Part shown: piece after piece, positions 13,951 to 24,616 of the stretch
Layout of the letters: each line of letters starts with the position of its first letter
How positions within the stretch are numbered: position 1 is the first letter of the stretch
NCBI GenBank assembly: GCA_963693085.1
Contig: OY856412.1
Span: 350,616,957 to 350,680,956 of the forward strand
From: Alisma plantago-aquatica
Taxonomy: Eukaryota; Streptophyta; Magnoliopsida; Alismatales; Alismataceae
DNA: 64,000 nucleotides
Direction: 5' to 3'
Program-made: the position numbers and the translations under genes
Notes under the pieces: generated by a model
Database searches by the model: none
What the model was told of the DNA's origin: nothing
What the model saw: only the letters and a program-made list of their open reading frames with translations

Positions 13951-14884
13951 AACTCCCACTTATACTTAGAGCCAGTCACTCCAATATTATTCTAATCGAT
14001 TACATAAAAATTTTAGTAATCAATATGATTCGAAGCAATTCCAATCAAATCCACAATTATACTCCTATTCCAACACATCCTATGCGTGTCACCCGGTAGG
14101 CTCCAAATTATGTTGGCAGTGATATCCATAATGATATTATGATTTCACAAGCAATGATTGGTATCTAGCAAGACTTCATTGCCACCCAAGTAATTGGAGA
14201 AGTTGGAGAACAACTTTACCTATCATTCATGACTGGTGTTACAGTGATTGTATAGTTCCCTTGTCGCTAATATCCTGATTGAACTCGACTCATGGAACTG
14301 TTATCCTCTTCAATTTTCAATCCATGTTCGTTTAACTACAGCAGACAGTTTGAGATATATGTAAGCTCAATATCACATATTGACTCACATCAGCATGGCC
14401 ATGCATTTCTCAATCTCGCTTATCAAGTGGCCAGAATATCAAACTCCCGTAGGAAGGACAAATTCCATCTACATCACTCACAGTCATCCCCATGTGTCAC
14501 AGTGCACCCAAGCACCATCTTTATGGCAATCCTTATTTAGGACCGCGGTGGATGATGTCAAAGTACACCGAATGACATGTGATAAGTGTAGTGACTTCAG
14601 GTCCAAGAACCACAATCACCACCGTCATTATGAGATGTGACTCTAACTACCAATCATGGTATCCATGTGTCACTCTCAAGATGGGTCTATCTGATACACT
14701 ATTCTCTAATAAGTATCTATGTATTTGGTTTGATATCTCCATATCATGGATAATGAGATTCTTCCATCAACCAACATACATTCTAATCTTATGTGTTATT
14801 GATGTCTATGGATATTTCCACAATAACAACCGATTAGGGACAAAACAAGAATACATACTCTTAGCATACATATGATCTCACTGT
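13951..14884 (-). other. 3' non-coding region of copia-A (distal part) with polypurine tract
   Basis: The minus strand of 13951-13961 reads AAGTGGGAGTT just before the LTR, a copia polypurine tract. The rest has no coding sense; the open frames at 14292-14875 are unconserved by-products. The same sequence occurs in copia-B at about 59290-60227, so it is part of the element and not a separate insertion. It is interrupted at 14889/26233 by element C. Confidence 0.8.
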
Positions 14885-14889
14885 TCAGG

Positions 14890-16505
14890 TGTTGGCTAAT
14901 TAAGCAACGAGTTTCAATCAAGTTAATGATCTTTTACCTGATTCAACCAAACTCCACAAGTATATGGAGGTAGTATAGTCAGGATCGAACACAAGGAGCT
15001 TTAGTAAACAACTAAACGCAAGAGTCCTAATTTTCAGCAATCTAGATCGGTTTTAAAAGAAATTGGTTGTTTAATTTCTAAGACAAGGAAATGTATAAGA
15101 GCTAAATTTATACAAGTATAAGAGATTAACAAAGGTTTCTAGTCAAATGATTAAAGATCTTGGACATTAGGGATTTCATTCTCATACCATAGCACTTAGG
15201 GAACTAAGCAATCTAAACATACACAAGTTCTTATCTCAAAGGATTGATGTGTTGCATTTCATCTCCCGATATACATGCAACGATCGCAACTTAAAACAAC
15301 ATTCTCATGTTTGAATTTCATTTCAGATCACAAGCAAACCTTCAACTCATTTCTAACTACTCTCGTGGACTAGAAAGAGTTGTTATGAAAGATACCTCCA
15401 TACATTCATACTTATTTTCTCAAATCAAGCACAAATGCAGAAAACATGCACATCAAGCGGCCAACATCATATGCAAGAAGAAGGAAATCGGTACTTTCAT
15501 AAATAGAGAAAAGAAACATAGGTATTTAGTATGAGATCACATAATTCCACACATGCTATGGCATGGGATCTACTCTCTCATGCCCAAGAAGAAGAAAACT
15601 ACTCGTCCATAACTACACCTTGCATAATTTCAGCAGAAAATGAAGTTTTAGACATGAGTAAGAGAAGAAAAGACAAGAAGAACCAAGATGCAGCCAAGAG
15701 AAGAGGGAATTCCGACTGAAGGACGAAATTCCTCTTCTAAAACTCCTCCAGAACATACTAGCTTCTCGCCAAAGAAACTCCTCGGAGTTGGGGAAGCTCT
15801 GCTGCACCTTGGGGCTGCAAATGAGAAGGGAGAAGAAGAGAAATGGCCTTCTTTCTCAAGAAAATCCTTAGATCTCTTCAAATTCGCCTCCTCCTTCATT
15901 TCCTCTGCCTCTGGGATGAGCAAGGAGTCTCAAATGACCAGTCATAACTGTCCCAACACTTCCCTCCTCGTTTTAGGCTTGAATTCTCAATTTTCAAATT
16001 TCTGAAACTGCCGGCTGAACGGAGTGCAAAGTGTTTGCACGCCGTGCACTTAACAAAAGGGAGACAGTTAACAGTGCAGTGTACGCCGTGCACGGAGCAT
16101 GTGCACGCCGTACAATTTTCCAGAAACATTTGCTGAACTTCTGCACTCCATGTGAACGCCGTGCAACGCCTTTGCACGCCGTTCATTTCTTTATGCATTC
16201 TACAGGAAAGTTGTGCATCGTGCATCGTGAGTGTGCACGCCCTACAACAGTGAGTCAGGGTAAGCAGTAATCTTTTTGGAATGTTGCACGCCATACAAAC
16301 AGCTTGAATGCCGTGCACTTTACTGTTTCTGCACAAATAAACATTGAAATGAGTGATTTCCATGGTAAAATGGCAAGGCAAGATATGGCAAAGTATTTTA
16401 ACGAAATGATGGCAAAAGTAATATGAAAAGAGACTAAATCTTGTCAAAATGAATAAAATTTGTGTGTGAAAACATGTGAAAAGATGATATATAATTCACA
16501 CAACA
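14890..16505 (-). repeat. 3' LTR of element C
   Basis: It runs TGTTGGCTAATT to CACACAACA and aligns to 24617-26232 at equal length. U3 is at the right end (element sense). That end carries the array of TGCACGCCGTGCA-like words at 16010-16330 and an open frame on the element strand (15896-16447). Confidence 0.95.
16010..16330. repeat. Array of TGCACGCCGTGCA-like palindromes in the 3' LTR of C
   Basis: About ten copies of a 12-13-base near-palindrome, with variants such as TGCACGCCGTGCAC, GTACGCCGTGCACGG, TGCACGCCGTACAA and TGCACGCCGTTCA, stand 20-60 bases apart, some with a shared neighbour CCAGAAAC-TTTGCTGAA. The array sits in the U3 part of the LTR, where promoters and enhancers lie. The same words recur at 18430-18800 inside the element. 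Confidence 0.8.
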
Positions 16506-17634
16506 AATCCCCCTAAGCTTGAATTATTGCTTGTCCTCAAGCAAAAAGAAACAGGGCTATATGAAAGAAGAAAATTTAAATCATGTATGGATGAAAAGAG
16601 AAGCAGATGTGCCTTAGGCTTAGAAACATATGTGCATTGAGTTTGTGTTTGTAGAAGATATCTTCAAATTCTCAACATCAAGATAGAAATAATTAGTTTA
16701 TTGAGGTTGATCCAATAATCAAGCAAACACCCAACTAACAACATTAATGAGAATTTGGATACTCAAACCAAAGGTTAGTGCATTTGCATAACAAAAAATT
16801 TCAGCTATATGGATTTTAGAATATCAAATGATTGCTATCTTTAACCAACTTAATTGAACTCTTTTCCAAAGGATATAGCGATTTTGGGTTTCCAGCATTC
16901 GGCTGCTAATTTAGGCTTATGCTCGCGTGGAATGCTGGTTGGGGCATTTCTATTACCCTCTTTTCATTTCTCATATCACCTAACCGTCGTTGCCAGATCA
17001 GACACACACTAGGCTAGCATAATATGTGGGCCATTGGGCCATCTTTTGCTGGGTAATGAGTGTGCAATACAAATAAAGAGTCAATTAGGAAGTTCAAGGC
17101 TAGCAAGATTTGAATCATTCTTTTCAAAATTTTCACTATAAAATTTTGTTTTCAGATGCACTAAACATTTGGTAAAAGTATCCCGTATTCTAACTAGTGC
17201 TGCAAGTTGGATGATTTGCAAAATTTTTTGAACCGTTACATGTTTTGAGCAGTCTATGATGTAGAAAAATGAGATATCAATTACAAACACACTTCTCATC
17301 AATGCACATGAATAACTTTCAGCTTTCATTTCATTCAAACATATTCCAATTTTTTCTCTTAAATATAGCCAATGGATACATAGAGGAAATAAAAGGAAAG
17401 GGGGTTCATCTCAACAAGATAATCTCTGATCATATGAAATTTGCCATCGAAAAACAAGACATGAAAAAGGAAAAGACTGACACAACAGACTTAAAGAAAG
17501 AAAACTGAAATAAAGATAACAGTACACAAATACCGGCCGGTTGTGCCCCCCCTAATCTTGAATTCAACAGTGGCCTCACTGCTTCATTCAAAACTCAAGA
17601 GGTACACAACCGGGTACCTGTCATCATGGATGAA
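16506..17634 (-). other. 3' untranslated region of C with two polypurine tracts
   Basis: Next to the LTR the minus strand reads AATTCAAGCTTAGGGGGATT (polypurine tract, 16506-16525), preceded by GCTTGAGGACAAGC, a familiar end-of-element word in Tat/Athila elements. About 1.04 kb upstream, at 17545-17567, the minus strand reads AATTCAAGATTAGGGGGGGC, a near copy of the tract. The stretch between them has no coding sense that I can see. Confidence 0.75.
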
Positions 17635-18309
17635 TCAAATAAAAGATCCGTCGCCCCCTTGGTCGGGGAAGAATTGGCTGACAATATCAGGAACATCCAT
17701 CGGCTGTGTGGATGGATCATGCTGCTGCTGCGGTGACTGGTGTGGCTGCTCTGGAAAATCAGGCTGTGGCTGGGGCTGCTCGTGGAACTCGGGCTGCTGG
17801 TAAAAGGACTGCTGGAACGGCTGAGGTGGAGGATAGTGGCCCTGAGAGATGTGCCAACTGTCTATCCGGCTGACCATATCGTATGTAGTTGTATACCGTG
17901 TGGCCAAGCAGTCATACCGGGTGTCGAAGAGGGCGCTCATCTGATCAAAGCGCATCTCAATGTGATCAAACCTCCGCTGAACATACCCGAAAAGATGCTG
18001 CATGTCTGGGTTCGCCCAAGTGTAACCAGTCTGAGTGCCGGTAGAAGGAGGAAGCGGCGCGCGGAGGAGAAGAAAACCTGCTGCACGTCGGAGAAGAAGG
18101 AGAGGCGGCGCACGACTCTTGCTTCGTGCACGGCTGCGGTCATTGCACGGGCAGCGGTCGGAGCTGTTGTGCACGGCGGTGGGGAGTGAAGAAGATGCAC
18201 GAACGCTGGCAGATCTGGATGGGGGAGTGGCGCACGGGCTGCGCCGAGGTGCAGGCGGCTGCACGGCGGAGAAGAAGAAGTGCAGCTGCACGGAGGACGG
18301 CAGTTGCAC
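17635..18309 (-). CDS. Accessory ORF of element C, downstream of pol, unknown function
   Basis: This is an open frame of 224 residues on the element strand, between integrase and the first polypurine tract. The N-terminal third (about residues 1-90) is Ala/Arg/Ser/Pro-rich from a GC-rich stretch and may be non-coding read-through. From about residue 92 the composition changes: QHLFGYVQRRFDHIEMRFDQ suggests a helix or coiled coil, followed by a Gln/Pro-rich tail with PQPQPDFPEQP and an acidic end. Extra frames after pol occur in Tat and Athila elements, but I see no envelope features (no signal peptide or membrane span) and do not assign a function. The true start may be further inside, for example the Met near residue 103. 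Confidence 0.5.
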   Translation of the reverse strand: MQLPSSVQLHFFFSAVQPPAPRRSPCATPPSRSASVRASSSLPTAVHNSSDRCPCNDRSRARSKSRAPPLLLLRRAAGFLLLRAPLPPSTGTQTGYTWANPDMQHLFGYVQRRFDHIEMRFDQMSALFDTRYDCLATRYTTTYDMVSRIDSWHISQGHYPPPQPFQQSFYQQPEFHEQPQPQPDFPEQPHQSPQQQHDPSTQPMDVPDIVSQFFPDQGGDGSFI

Positions 18310-18998
18310 AACTTCTCTTGCACGGCGGACGATCTTGCACGGGCGGCGGAGAAGAAGAATGCACGGCTACACGGTCGGGTGGCTGAGAGACAAAATTAGG
18401 GTTGGTGGTTAGGGCGTACACGCAGCCCACTTTTGTTCAAATTTTTCGAACAAGTGCACGGCGTGTAAATGGCTGTACGCCATGCAAAAGTCCTGAAACT
18501 TGGTTTTCTACAGCACACAGTTACACGCCGTACAAGGCCAATTTGCACGCCGTTCACTTTTCCAGAAACTCTGCTGAAATCTGACACTCAGATGCACGCC
18601 GTTCAGATGAAATGCACGCCGTGCAAATCTTATCAGTTAGGCATTCTACAGTCGTTTGTCCAGATTGCACGGCGTACAAGGCGATATTGCACGCTGTGCA
18701 AGATTCCAGAAAGTTTCCAGAACTTTGCTGTCTTATTTCTCCCTGTAATGCACGTCGTGCATGGGTTTTGCACGCCGTTCAAAGTAAAATTTTCTGCAGA
18801 AAAATTGCAGCAGTAAGCACAAATTGCAACGTATTGAGTCTAGATTAAGTCTACATTATTACATTCATCCATGACAACTTATTAAGTAAACTTAAAGAAA
18901 GTTCTTGACCCAAAAACTTAAAACAAATCTATCCTAATTTGGTGTCAACTCCCACAAGGTCCTCCATTTAGAGTCTGGAGTAAGACTCTTCAATCATC
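18310..18998 (-). repeat. Internal array of TGCACGCCGTGCA-like words in C
   Basis: Between the integrase end and the accessory ORF lies non-coding DNA. From 18430 to 18800 it holds about a dozen variants of the palindrome seen in the LTR U3, with the same CCAGAAAC/CTGCTGAA neighbours. It is clearly related to the LTR array but not co-linear with it. The 18310-18400 part is GC-rich and continuous with the accessory ORF N-terminus. 18800-18998 is plain AT-rich sequence. Confidence 0.75.
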
Positions 18999-20253
18999 TC
19001 ATGTGTCATGGAGGGGGCAAGAGGCTCCCTTGTCTAACACTTCAGAAGAAGAATAAAGATTGCATCTCTGTCCATTCACTTTGAAGCTTCCATCCTTTCC
19101 TTGTAGTTCCACCGCTCCATACGGGAAGATCTTCAATACAAGAAATGGGCCGGACCATTTCGACTTCAGCTTTCCTGGAAACAATTTCAACCTTGAGTTA
19201 AACAATAACACTTGGTCTCCTTCTTTCAAGTCCTTCCTTCTGATTCTCTTATCATGCCATGCTTTTGTCCTCTTCTTTGTATAGCTTCGCATTCTCATAA
19301 GCATCAAGACGAAGTTCTTCTAATTCCTGCAATTGTAAAAGACGTTTCTCCCCTACTTTCTTCATATCAAAGTTCAAGAGTTTGATAGCCCATAAATCAT
19401 GGTGCTCTAGCTCCAGCGGAAGATGGCAAGACTTTCCATAGATCAGCTTGAAAGGAGTTGTCCCTATGATAGTATTGTAGGCTGTGCGGTATGCCCATAA
19501 TGCATCATCTATCTTCAATGCCCAATCCTTCCTTGAACTAGAAACGGTATTCTCAAGAATGTTCTTTAATTGCCTGTTGGAAACTTCCACTTGCCCGGAT
19601 GTTTGAGGATGGTAGGGCGTAGAGATTTTATGAGTGACACCATATTTGGAGAGAAGATTGTTAAATTGTCTTTCAGCAAAGTGTGTCCCTCCATCAGAAA
19701 TAATAGCACGTGGGACTCCAAACCAGGGGAAAATGATCTTCTGAAAGAGCTTGATTACGGATTTGGCATCCAGTGCTTGGGTTGGAATGGCCTCAACCCA
19801 TTTGGACACATAGTCAACTACAACAAGAATATATTGATATCCACATGATGATGGGAATGGTCCCATATAGTCTACACCCCATATATCAAACACCTCAACC
19901 TCTAAGATAGAGTTGAGTGGCATGTCATCACGGCGGGATATGCATCCAGTTCTTTGACATTTATCACAAGACTTGACAAATAGATTCACGTCTTTGAACA
20001 ATGTAGGCCAATAGAAACTGGCTTGAAGTATCTTTGTTGCAGTTTTCTCTCCTCCAAAGTGGCCTCCATAAGACGAATCATGGCATTCAGAAATAATAGT
20101 AGGAATTTCCTCTTCAATCACACAATGGAGAATTAACCCATCACTCCCATGTTTGAACAAGAAAGGATCATCCCAATAGTAAAATTTGACATCATGAAAG
20201 AACTTCTTCTTTTGTTGAAACGTCAAACCCGGTGGAAGATGTCCTGTAGCAAG
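18999..20253 (-). pseudogene. pol: Integrase of element C (frameshifted near the C-terminus)
   Basis: Integrase would insert the cDNA into the nuclear genome. The zinc finger is seen as H388/H395 and C426/C429 (residues counted from the Met at 21243; SYGGHFGG and CDKCQ). The catalytic triad is complete: D458 in GVDYMGPF, D517 in IISDGG and E553 in QVEVSNRQ, with 35 residues between the second and third. The chain then runs off frame at about 19283, where one extra G creates a stop at 19252. The C-terminal part (KSKWSGPFLVLKIFPYG, the GPY/F module) lies in the next frame at 18999-19280. No chromodomain is seen, as expected for a Tat-type element. Confidence 0.9.
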
Positions 20254-22059
20254 GAAATTAGCTATGTCGGCAAACCACGACATTTTAACGGATGACAACG
20301 CATAGAGTCGTTCAATTGGCAGATGATCATCAATAGGTAATGAGTCTTCAGCCTTTGTGGACGGTCTAGAAAGGTGGTCAGCAACATTGTTTTCAGTCCC
20401 CTTTTTATCACGGATTTCAAGATCATATTCTTGTAGAAGCAATACCCAACAGATGAGGTGTGGCTTGGCATCTTTTTTACTCAGCAAGTATTTGATTGCA
20501 GCATGATCAGTGTACACTATCACCTTAGATCCCACTAAGTATTGTCGGAATTTTTCAAAAGAATACACAATTTCCAACATCTCCTTCTCCGTAGTTGTAT
20601 AGTTGATTTGTGCACCATTAAGGGTTTTGCTTGCATAATAGACAGCATGATGTTTCTTGTCTTTCCGCTGTCCCAGCACTGCTCCTACAGCATAATCACT
20701 TGCATCACACATCAACTCAAATGGAGCGTCCCAATCCGGAGGTTGAATGATAGGGGCAGAAATGAGAGCCTCCTTGAGTGTAGAAAAAGCCTTTTGGCAT
20801 TCATCATCAAACACAAATTTTGCGTCCTTTGCAAGAAGAGAACATAATGGCTTTGCAATTTTTGAGAAGTCCTTTATAAATCTTCTATAAAAACCTGCAT
20901 GTCCAAGGAAACTTTGGATGTCTTTGACTGAAGACGGGGTAGACATTTTCTCAATAGCTTCAACTTTTGCCCTGTCAACCTCAATACCCTTATTAGATAC
21001 CACATGTCCTAGTACTACACCGGATTGTACCATAAAATGGCACTTCTCCCAGTTTAGTACTAGGTTAACCTTTTTGCATCTGGATAAGACTAAAGACAAA
21101 TTTGACAAGCATTGATTAAATGAATGACCATATACGCTAAAATCGTCTATGAAAATTTCCATTATGTTTTCAATGAAATCTGATAAAATCGCCATCATAC
21201 ACCACTGAAAAGTAGCAGGAGCGTTGCAAAGACCGAAAGGCATGCAGCGATAAGCATAGGTACCATATGTGCAAGTAAAAGTGGTCTTTTCTTGATCGGG
21301 CGGATAGATAGGAATCTAAAAAAATCCAGAATACCCGTCCAAGTAACAAAAATATGAATGCTTTGCAAGGCGTTCTAACATTAAATCAATGAAAGGCAAT
21401 GGGAAATGGTCCTTGCGGGTTGCCTTGTTTAAACGTCGGTAGTCAATACACATACGCCAGCCTGTGACCATGTGTGTCTGTATTAACTCATTATTATCTC
21501 CTTTTATGACAGTTGCACCCCCCTTCTTAGGTACTACATGAATAGCACTAACCCAGGGGCTGTCACTAATGGGATAAATGATTCCGGCATCCATTAATTT
21601 AAAGATTTCTTTCTTAACCACATCAAGCATGTTTTGATTTAAACGCCTAGGTGGTTCAACAGTTGGTTTGGCATCATCTTCCATGTTTATTATATGCATA
21701 CATATTTTAGGATGAATGCCTTTCAAATCATCAATAGAATAACCAATGACATCTTTATATAACCGCAGTTCATCAAGCAATTTATTCTCTTGTTCATTGG
21801 TTAATTTATCATTTATGATAACAGGAGATGAGGAGTTAGGATCAAGAAAAGCATACCTCAGCCCCGGTGGAAGGGCCTTTAGTTCTACCTTATTCTTTGT
21901 TGTTCCTTCATCAACCTTTTCTTCATCATGTAGAGCTTCCACAATATTTTCTTGTGCTTTGAAAATAGGAATAGCTTCAGAATTTTCAGAAACGTGATTT
22001 TCAGCAATAACATCATCACAATAGTTTATCATGAATTCAACCATGTCATCAACAAACTC
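20254..22059 (-). pseudogene. pol: Reverse transcriptase-RNase H of element C
   Basis: RT begins with LPPGLRYAFLDP and PVIINDKLTNEQ, then GWRMCIDYRRLNKATRKDHF near 21450 and the palm motif FIDDFSVYG at 21125-21153. RNase H shows D180 (ELMCDASD), E219 (TTTEKEML), D246 (VIVYTDHAA) and D289 (NNVADHLSR), counted from 21243; all four acidic residues are present. These enzymes copy the element RNA into DNA in cytoplasmic particles. The only break is a TAG at 21316-21318 just before the [11 protein letters not shown] segment, where related elements have Gln, so a CAG to TAG change is likely. The frame is otherwise uninterrupted. Confidence 0.92.
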
Positions 22060-22599
22060 TTATATGGGATCAACGGTGTCAAACAAACAGATTTCTTTGA
22101 CTTGTGCGGGTGCTTTCATGGCATCAGAAATAGAGAACTCTATCTCTTCTTCACCCACACGGAGAGTTAGCTTTCCTTCTCTAACGTCTATGAGGCAACC
22201 GGCAGTCCGCAAGAAAGGTCTTCCAAAAAGAACTGGATTGTGGGGAGTCTCCACCATATCAAGAACTACATAATCACATGGTATATAGAATTTTCCAATT
22301 TATACAAGTATATCTTCTAATACACCTTTTGGGTGCTTAAGAGAATGATCAGCTAACTCTATAACCATCTTGGTTGGCTTTAGATCACCTAGGTCTAATT
22401 CCTGCCATAGAGTGGTTGGAATGAGACTAATGCTAGCCCCCAAATCCACTAGACCTTTATCAAACGTGACATTGTTGATCTTGCATGGCAATGTGAAAGG
22501 TCCCATATCATCCAGCTTTTCCGGAATAGTTGGAGTGTGGTTTTGAATAATAGAACTCACAAGTTCGGAAAGCTTAACTGTTTCTACTTGATCAACCCT
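22060..22599 (-). pseudogene. pol: Aspartic protease of element C
   Basis: The active-site segment reads LVDLGASISLIP, of the DLGAS type usual in Tat/Athila proteases, followed by LADHSLKHPKGVLEDILV. A TAA at 22300-22302 interrupts it; the chain resumes in the same frame with IGKFYIPCDYVVLDM and FGRPFLRTAGCLIDV. A second TAA at 22060-22062 separates it from RT, again with the frame kept. The domain borders are approximate because Gag and Pol form one frame. It would cleave the Gag-Pol precursor during particle maturation. Confidence 0.88.
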
Positions 22600-24501
22600 T
22601 CTCCTTTTAGACAAGATATCTTTAAGGAATTTGGCATAGGAAGGCATTTCAGCAATAACATCAGTGAAAGGAAGATTAACTTGTAACTTGCTAAGAATGT
22701 CCATAAATTTCTTGAACTTGATATCATCCTTATTCTTGACAAGCCTATGAGGGAAAGGTGCAGTAGCTTTAAAATACGGTGGCTCTTCAATTTTACCTTT
22801 CTCCTTGCTGCAAATAGGAATACTAGGCTCCTCTTCATCAAGTATCTTCATGTCTTTTTCCTTAGATGGCGAAGGTCTTTCAATCTCAGCCCCACTCCTT
22901 AGAATGATAGCATTGGCCTGCTGTCTCAGATTTACTTCTGACACACTAGGGAGAGAACCGGATTGTTGTCCTTGTTGAGAAAGAGCTTGTTGAGCTATTT
23001 GGTTCTCTAGCATCTTTGTGTGAGTGGATATGCTGTCCACTTTGGCGGAGAGTTGAAGAATAGCATCTTTAAGTAGCTTGTCATTCCCCTTAAACTCTTC
23101 ATTTTGCTGAGTTTGTGTGTTTATGAATTTCTCCATCATAGCTTCAAGAGAGGTATTTTGAGGTGGTTGTTGCTGTTGATGATAACTTCTGTTGTTGTAA
23201 CCCTGCGGATTACCTTGGCGGTTGAACTGTGATTGTTGCGGTGGTTGTTGTTGCCCTTGCTGAAAATTTTGAGCATTGCTAGTATTCTTGTAAGAGAAGT
23301 TGGGGTGATCCCTCCACCCTGGATTATATTGATTTGAATAAGGATTATATTGCTTGTTCCTCTGCATCTCAATAGCATTAACCTGTTCAAGATCTCCCCC
23401 CATAGTGTTGGGAGCAAAACATTGTGAAGAAGTATGCCCTGGATTACCACAAGCTTCACATGTGGCTTCAGCATATTGAACCGGCAATGTAGTCAGCTTC
23501 TCAAACTTTTGAGTAAGAACATCTAGTTTTGTGGCAATGAGATCAACGATATCAACGGTGTATTTTCCTCCTTGCTTTGGGGTTGAAGAACTTGCAGTAG
23601 ACGATGATGATTTAGATCCTCTATCACCTCCCCACTGGCAGTGGTTGAGTGATATGTCTTCAATGAGGTCATAGGCCTCCCTGTAGGGCTTAGTCATAAG
23701 AGCACCACCGGAAGCGACATCTAGAGTCAACCGGGTGTTGTAGAACAGTCCGTTATAGAAGGTCTGAAGAAGTAACCAATTTGTAAGACCATGGTGTGGG
23801 CAAAGACATTGAAGGTCTTTAAACCTCTCCCATGTATCATAGAGAGTCTCACCATCGTTTTGAGAAAGGTTTGTAAGTTGGTTCCTCAAGTGAGCAGTTT
23901 TGCTGGGTGGAAAATACTTTGCAAGAAAGACATTAAGAAGCTGATCCCAAGTTTTAATAGACTTCTTTGGTAAAGACAAAAGCCAAGTCTTGGCTTTATC
24001 TCTTAGAGTAAAAGGAAATAGCATAAGTCTTATCACATCAACAGATACACCGTTAATTTTGAAAGTGTTTAAGTACTCCAAAAATTCTGCCATATGAAGA
24101 CCTGGATCCTCATTGGCGGTACCTCCAAAACGGTTCTGTTGAATCATCTACATCATAGAAGGAGCAATAGAGAAATTGTTTGCTTCTACGACTGGCAAGT
24201 CAATGGCTCCACATATGTTGGTGGCAACCGACATAGCAAAATCCTTCAATGGACGATCGTCTTCCATGGTTGAAGTGCTTGGTGAAGCTCCTTCAGCGGA
24301 TGAAAAAGATGGCGTGGATGAGGATGAAGATGGTGATGGTGGTGATGAAGTACCCTCTAGTAGTAATTGTTCCTTTCTCCTTGATCTCCTCAAGCTTGAA
24401 AGACTCCGCTCTATTTCAAGGTCTAACAACGGGTTGTTTGGAGACCTCGTTGCGAGCGACGCATGCAACCTGAAAATAACAAGAAAAATTTGAGAACACA
24501 A
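22600..24501 (-). pseudogene. gag: gag of element C (one in-frame TAG)
   Basis: The N-terminal part has a LEIERSL-like start and a Ser/Pro-rich linker. A TAG at 24148-24150 follows and the frame continues with MIQQNRFGGTANEDP, MAEFLEYLNTFKINGVS and LPKKSIKTWDQL, the capsid-like region of Tat/Athila Gag; YDTWERFKDLQCLCPHH is the hallmark segment. A zinc knuckle CEACGNPGHTSSQC (C-X2-C-X4-H-X4-C) lies at about 23430-23471, followed by a Gln/Asn-rich stretch. Gag would package the RNA. The start is uncertain: the first Met of this frame (24501) leaves a leader of only about 90 bases after the primer site. Confidence 0.9.
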
Positions 24502-24592
24502 CTAAAAGGTATGTGGAAATTTTGAAACTGAAAGTGATGATCTAGTCTCGAATACTAATCAACACTTATTACTCCAATTAATTTACCGTAGC

Positions 24593-24610
24593 TCCCCGGC
24601 AATGGCGCCA
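24593..24610 (-). other. Primer-binding site of element C (tRNA-Asp type)
   Basis: The minus strand reads TGGCGCCATTGCCGGGGA, one mismatch from the complement of the plant tRNA-Asp 3' end including CCA. It lies six bases inside the 5' LTR and fixes the minus orientation. Confidence 0.92.
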
Positions 24611-24616
24611 AAAACT

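Noticed and set aside
14292..14875. Open frames of 82-98 codons in the copia-A 3' region as an envelope-like gene
   Set aside because: They are in the sense opposite to the element, overlap each other, and the matching copia-B region does not keep them.
17740..18412. Overlapping plus-strand open frames (149, 125 and 86 codons) in the GC-rich part of element C
   Set aside because: They lie antisense to the accessory ORF; GC-rich DNA has few stops, and the products are Arg/Ala/Gly-rich without motifs.
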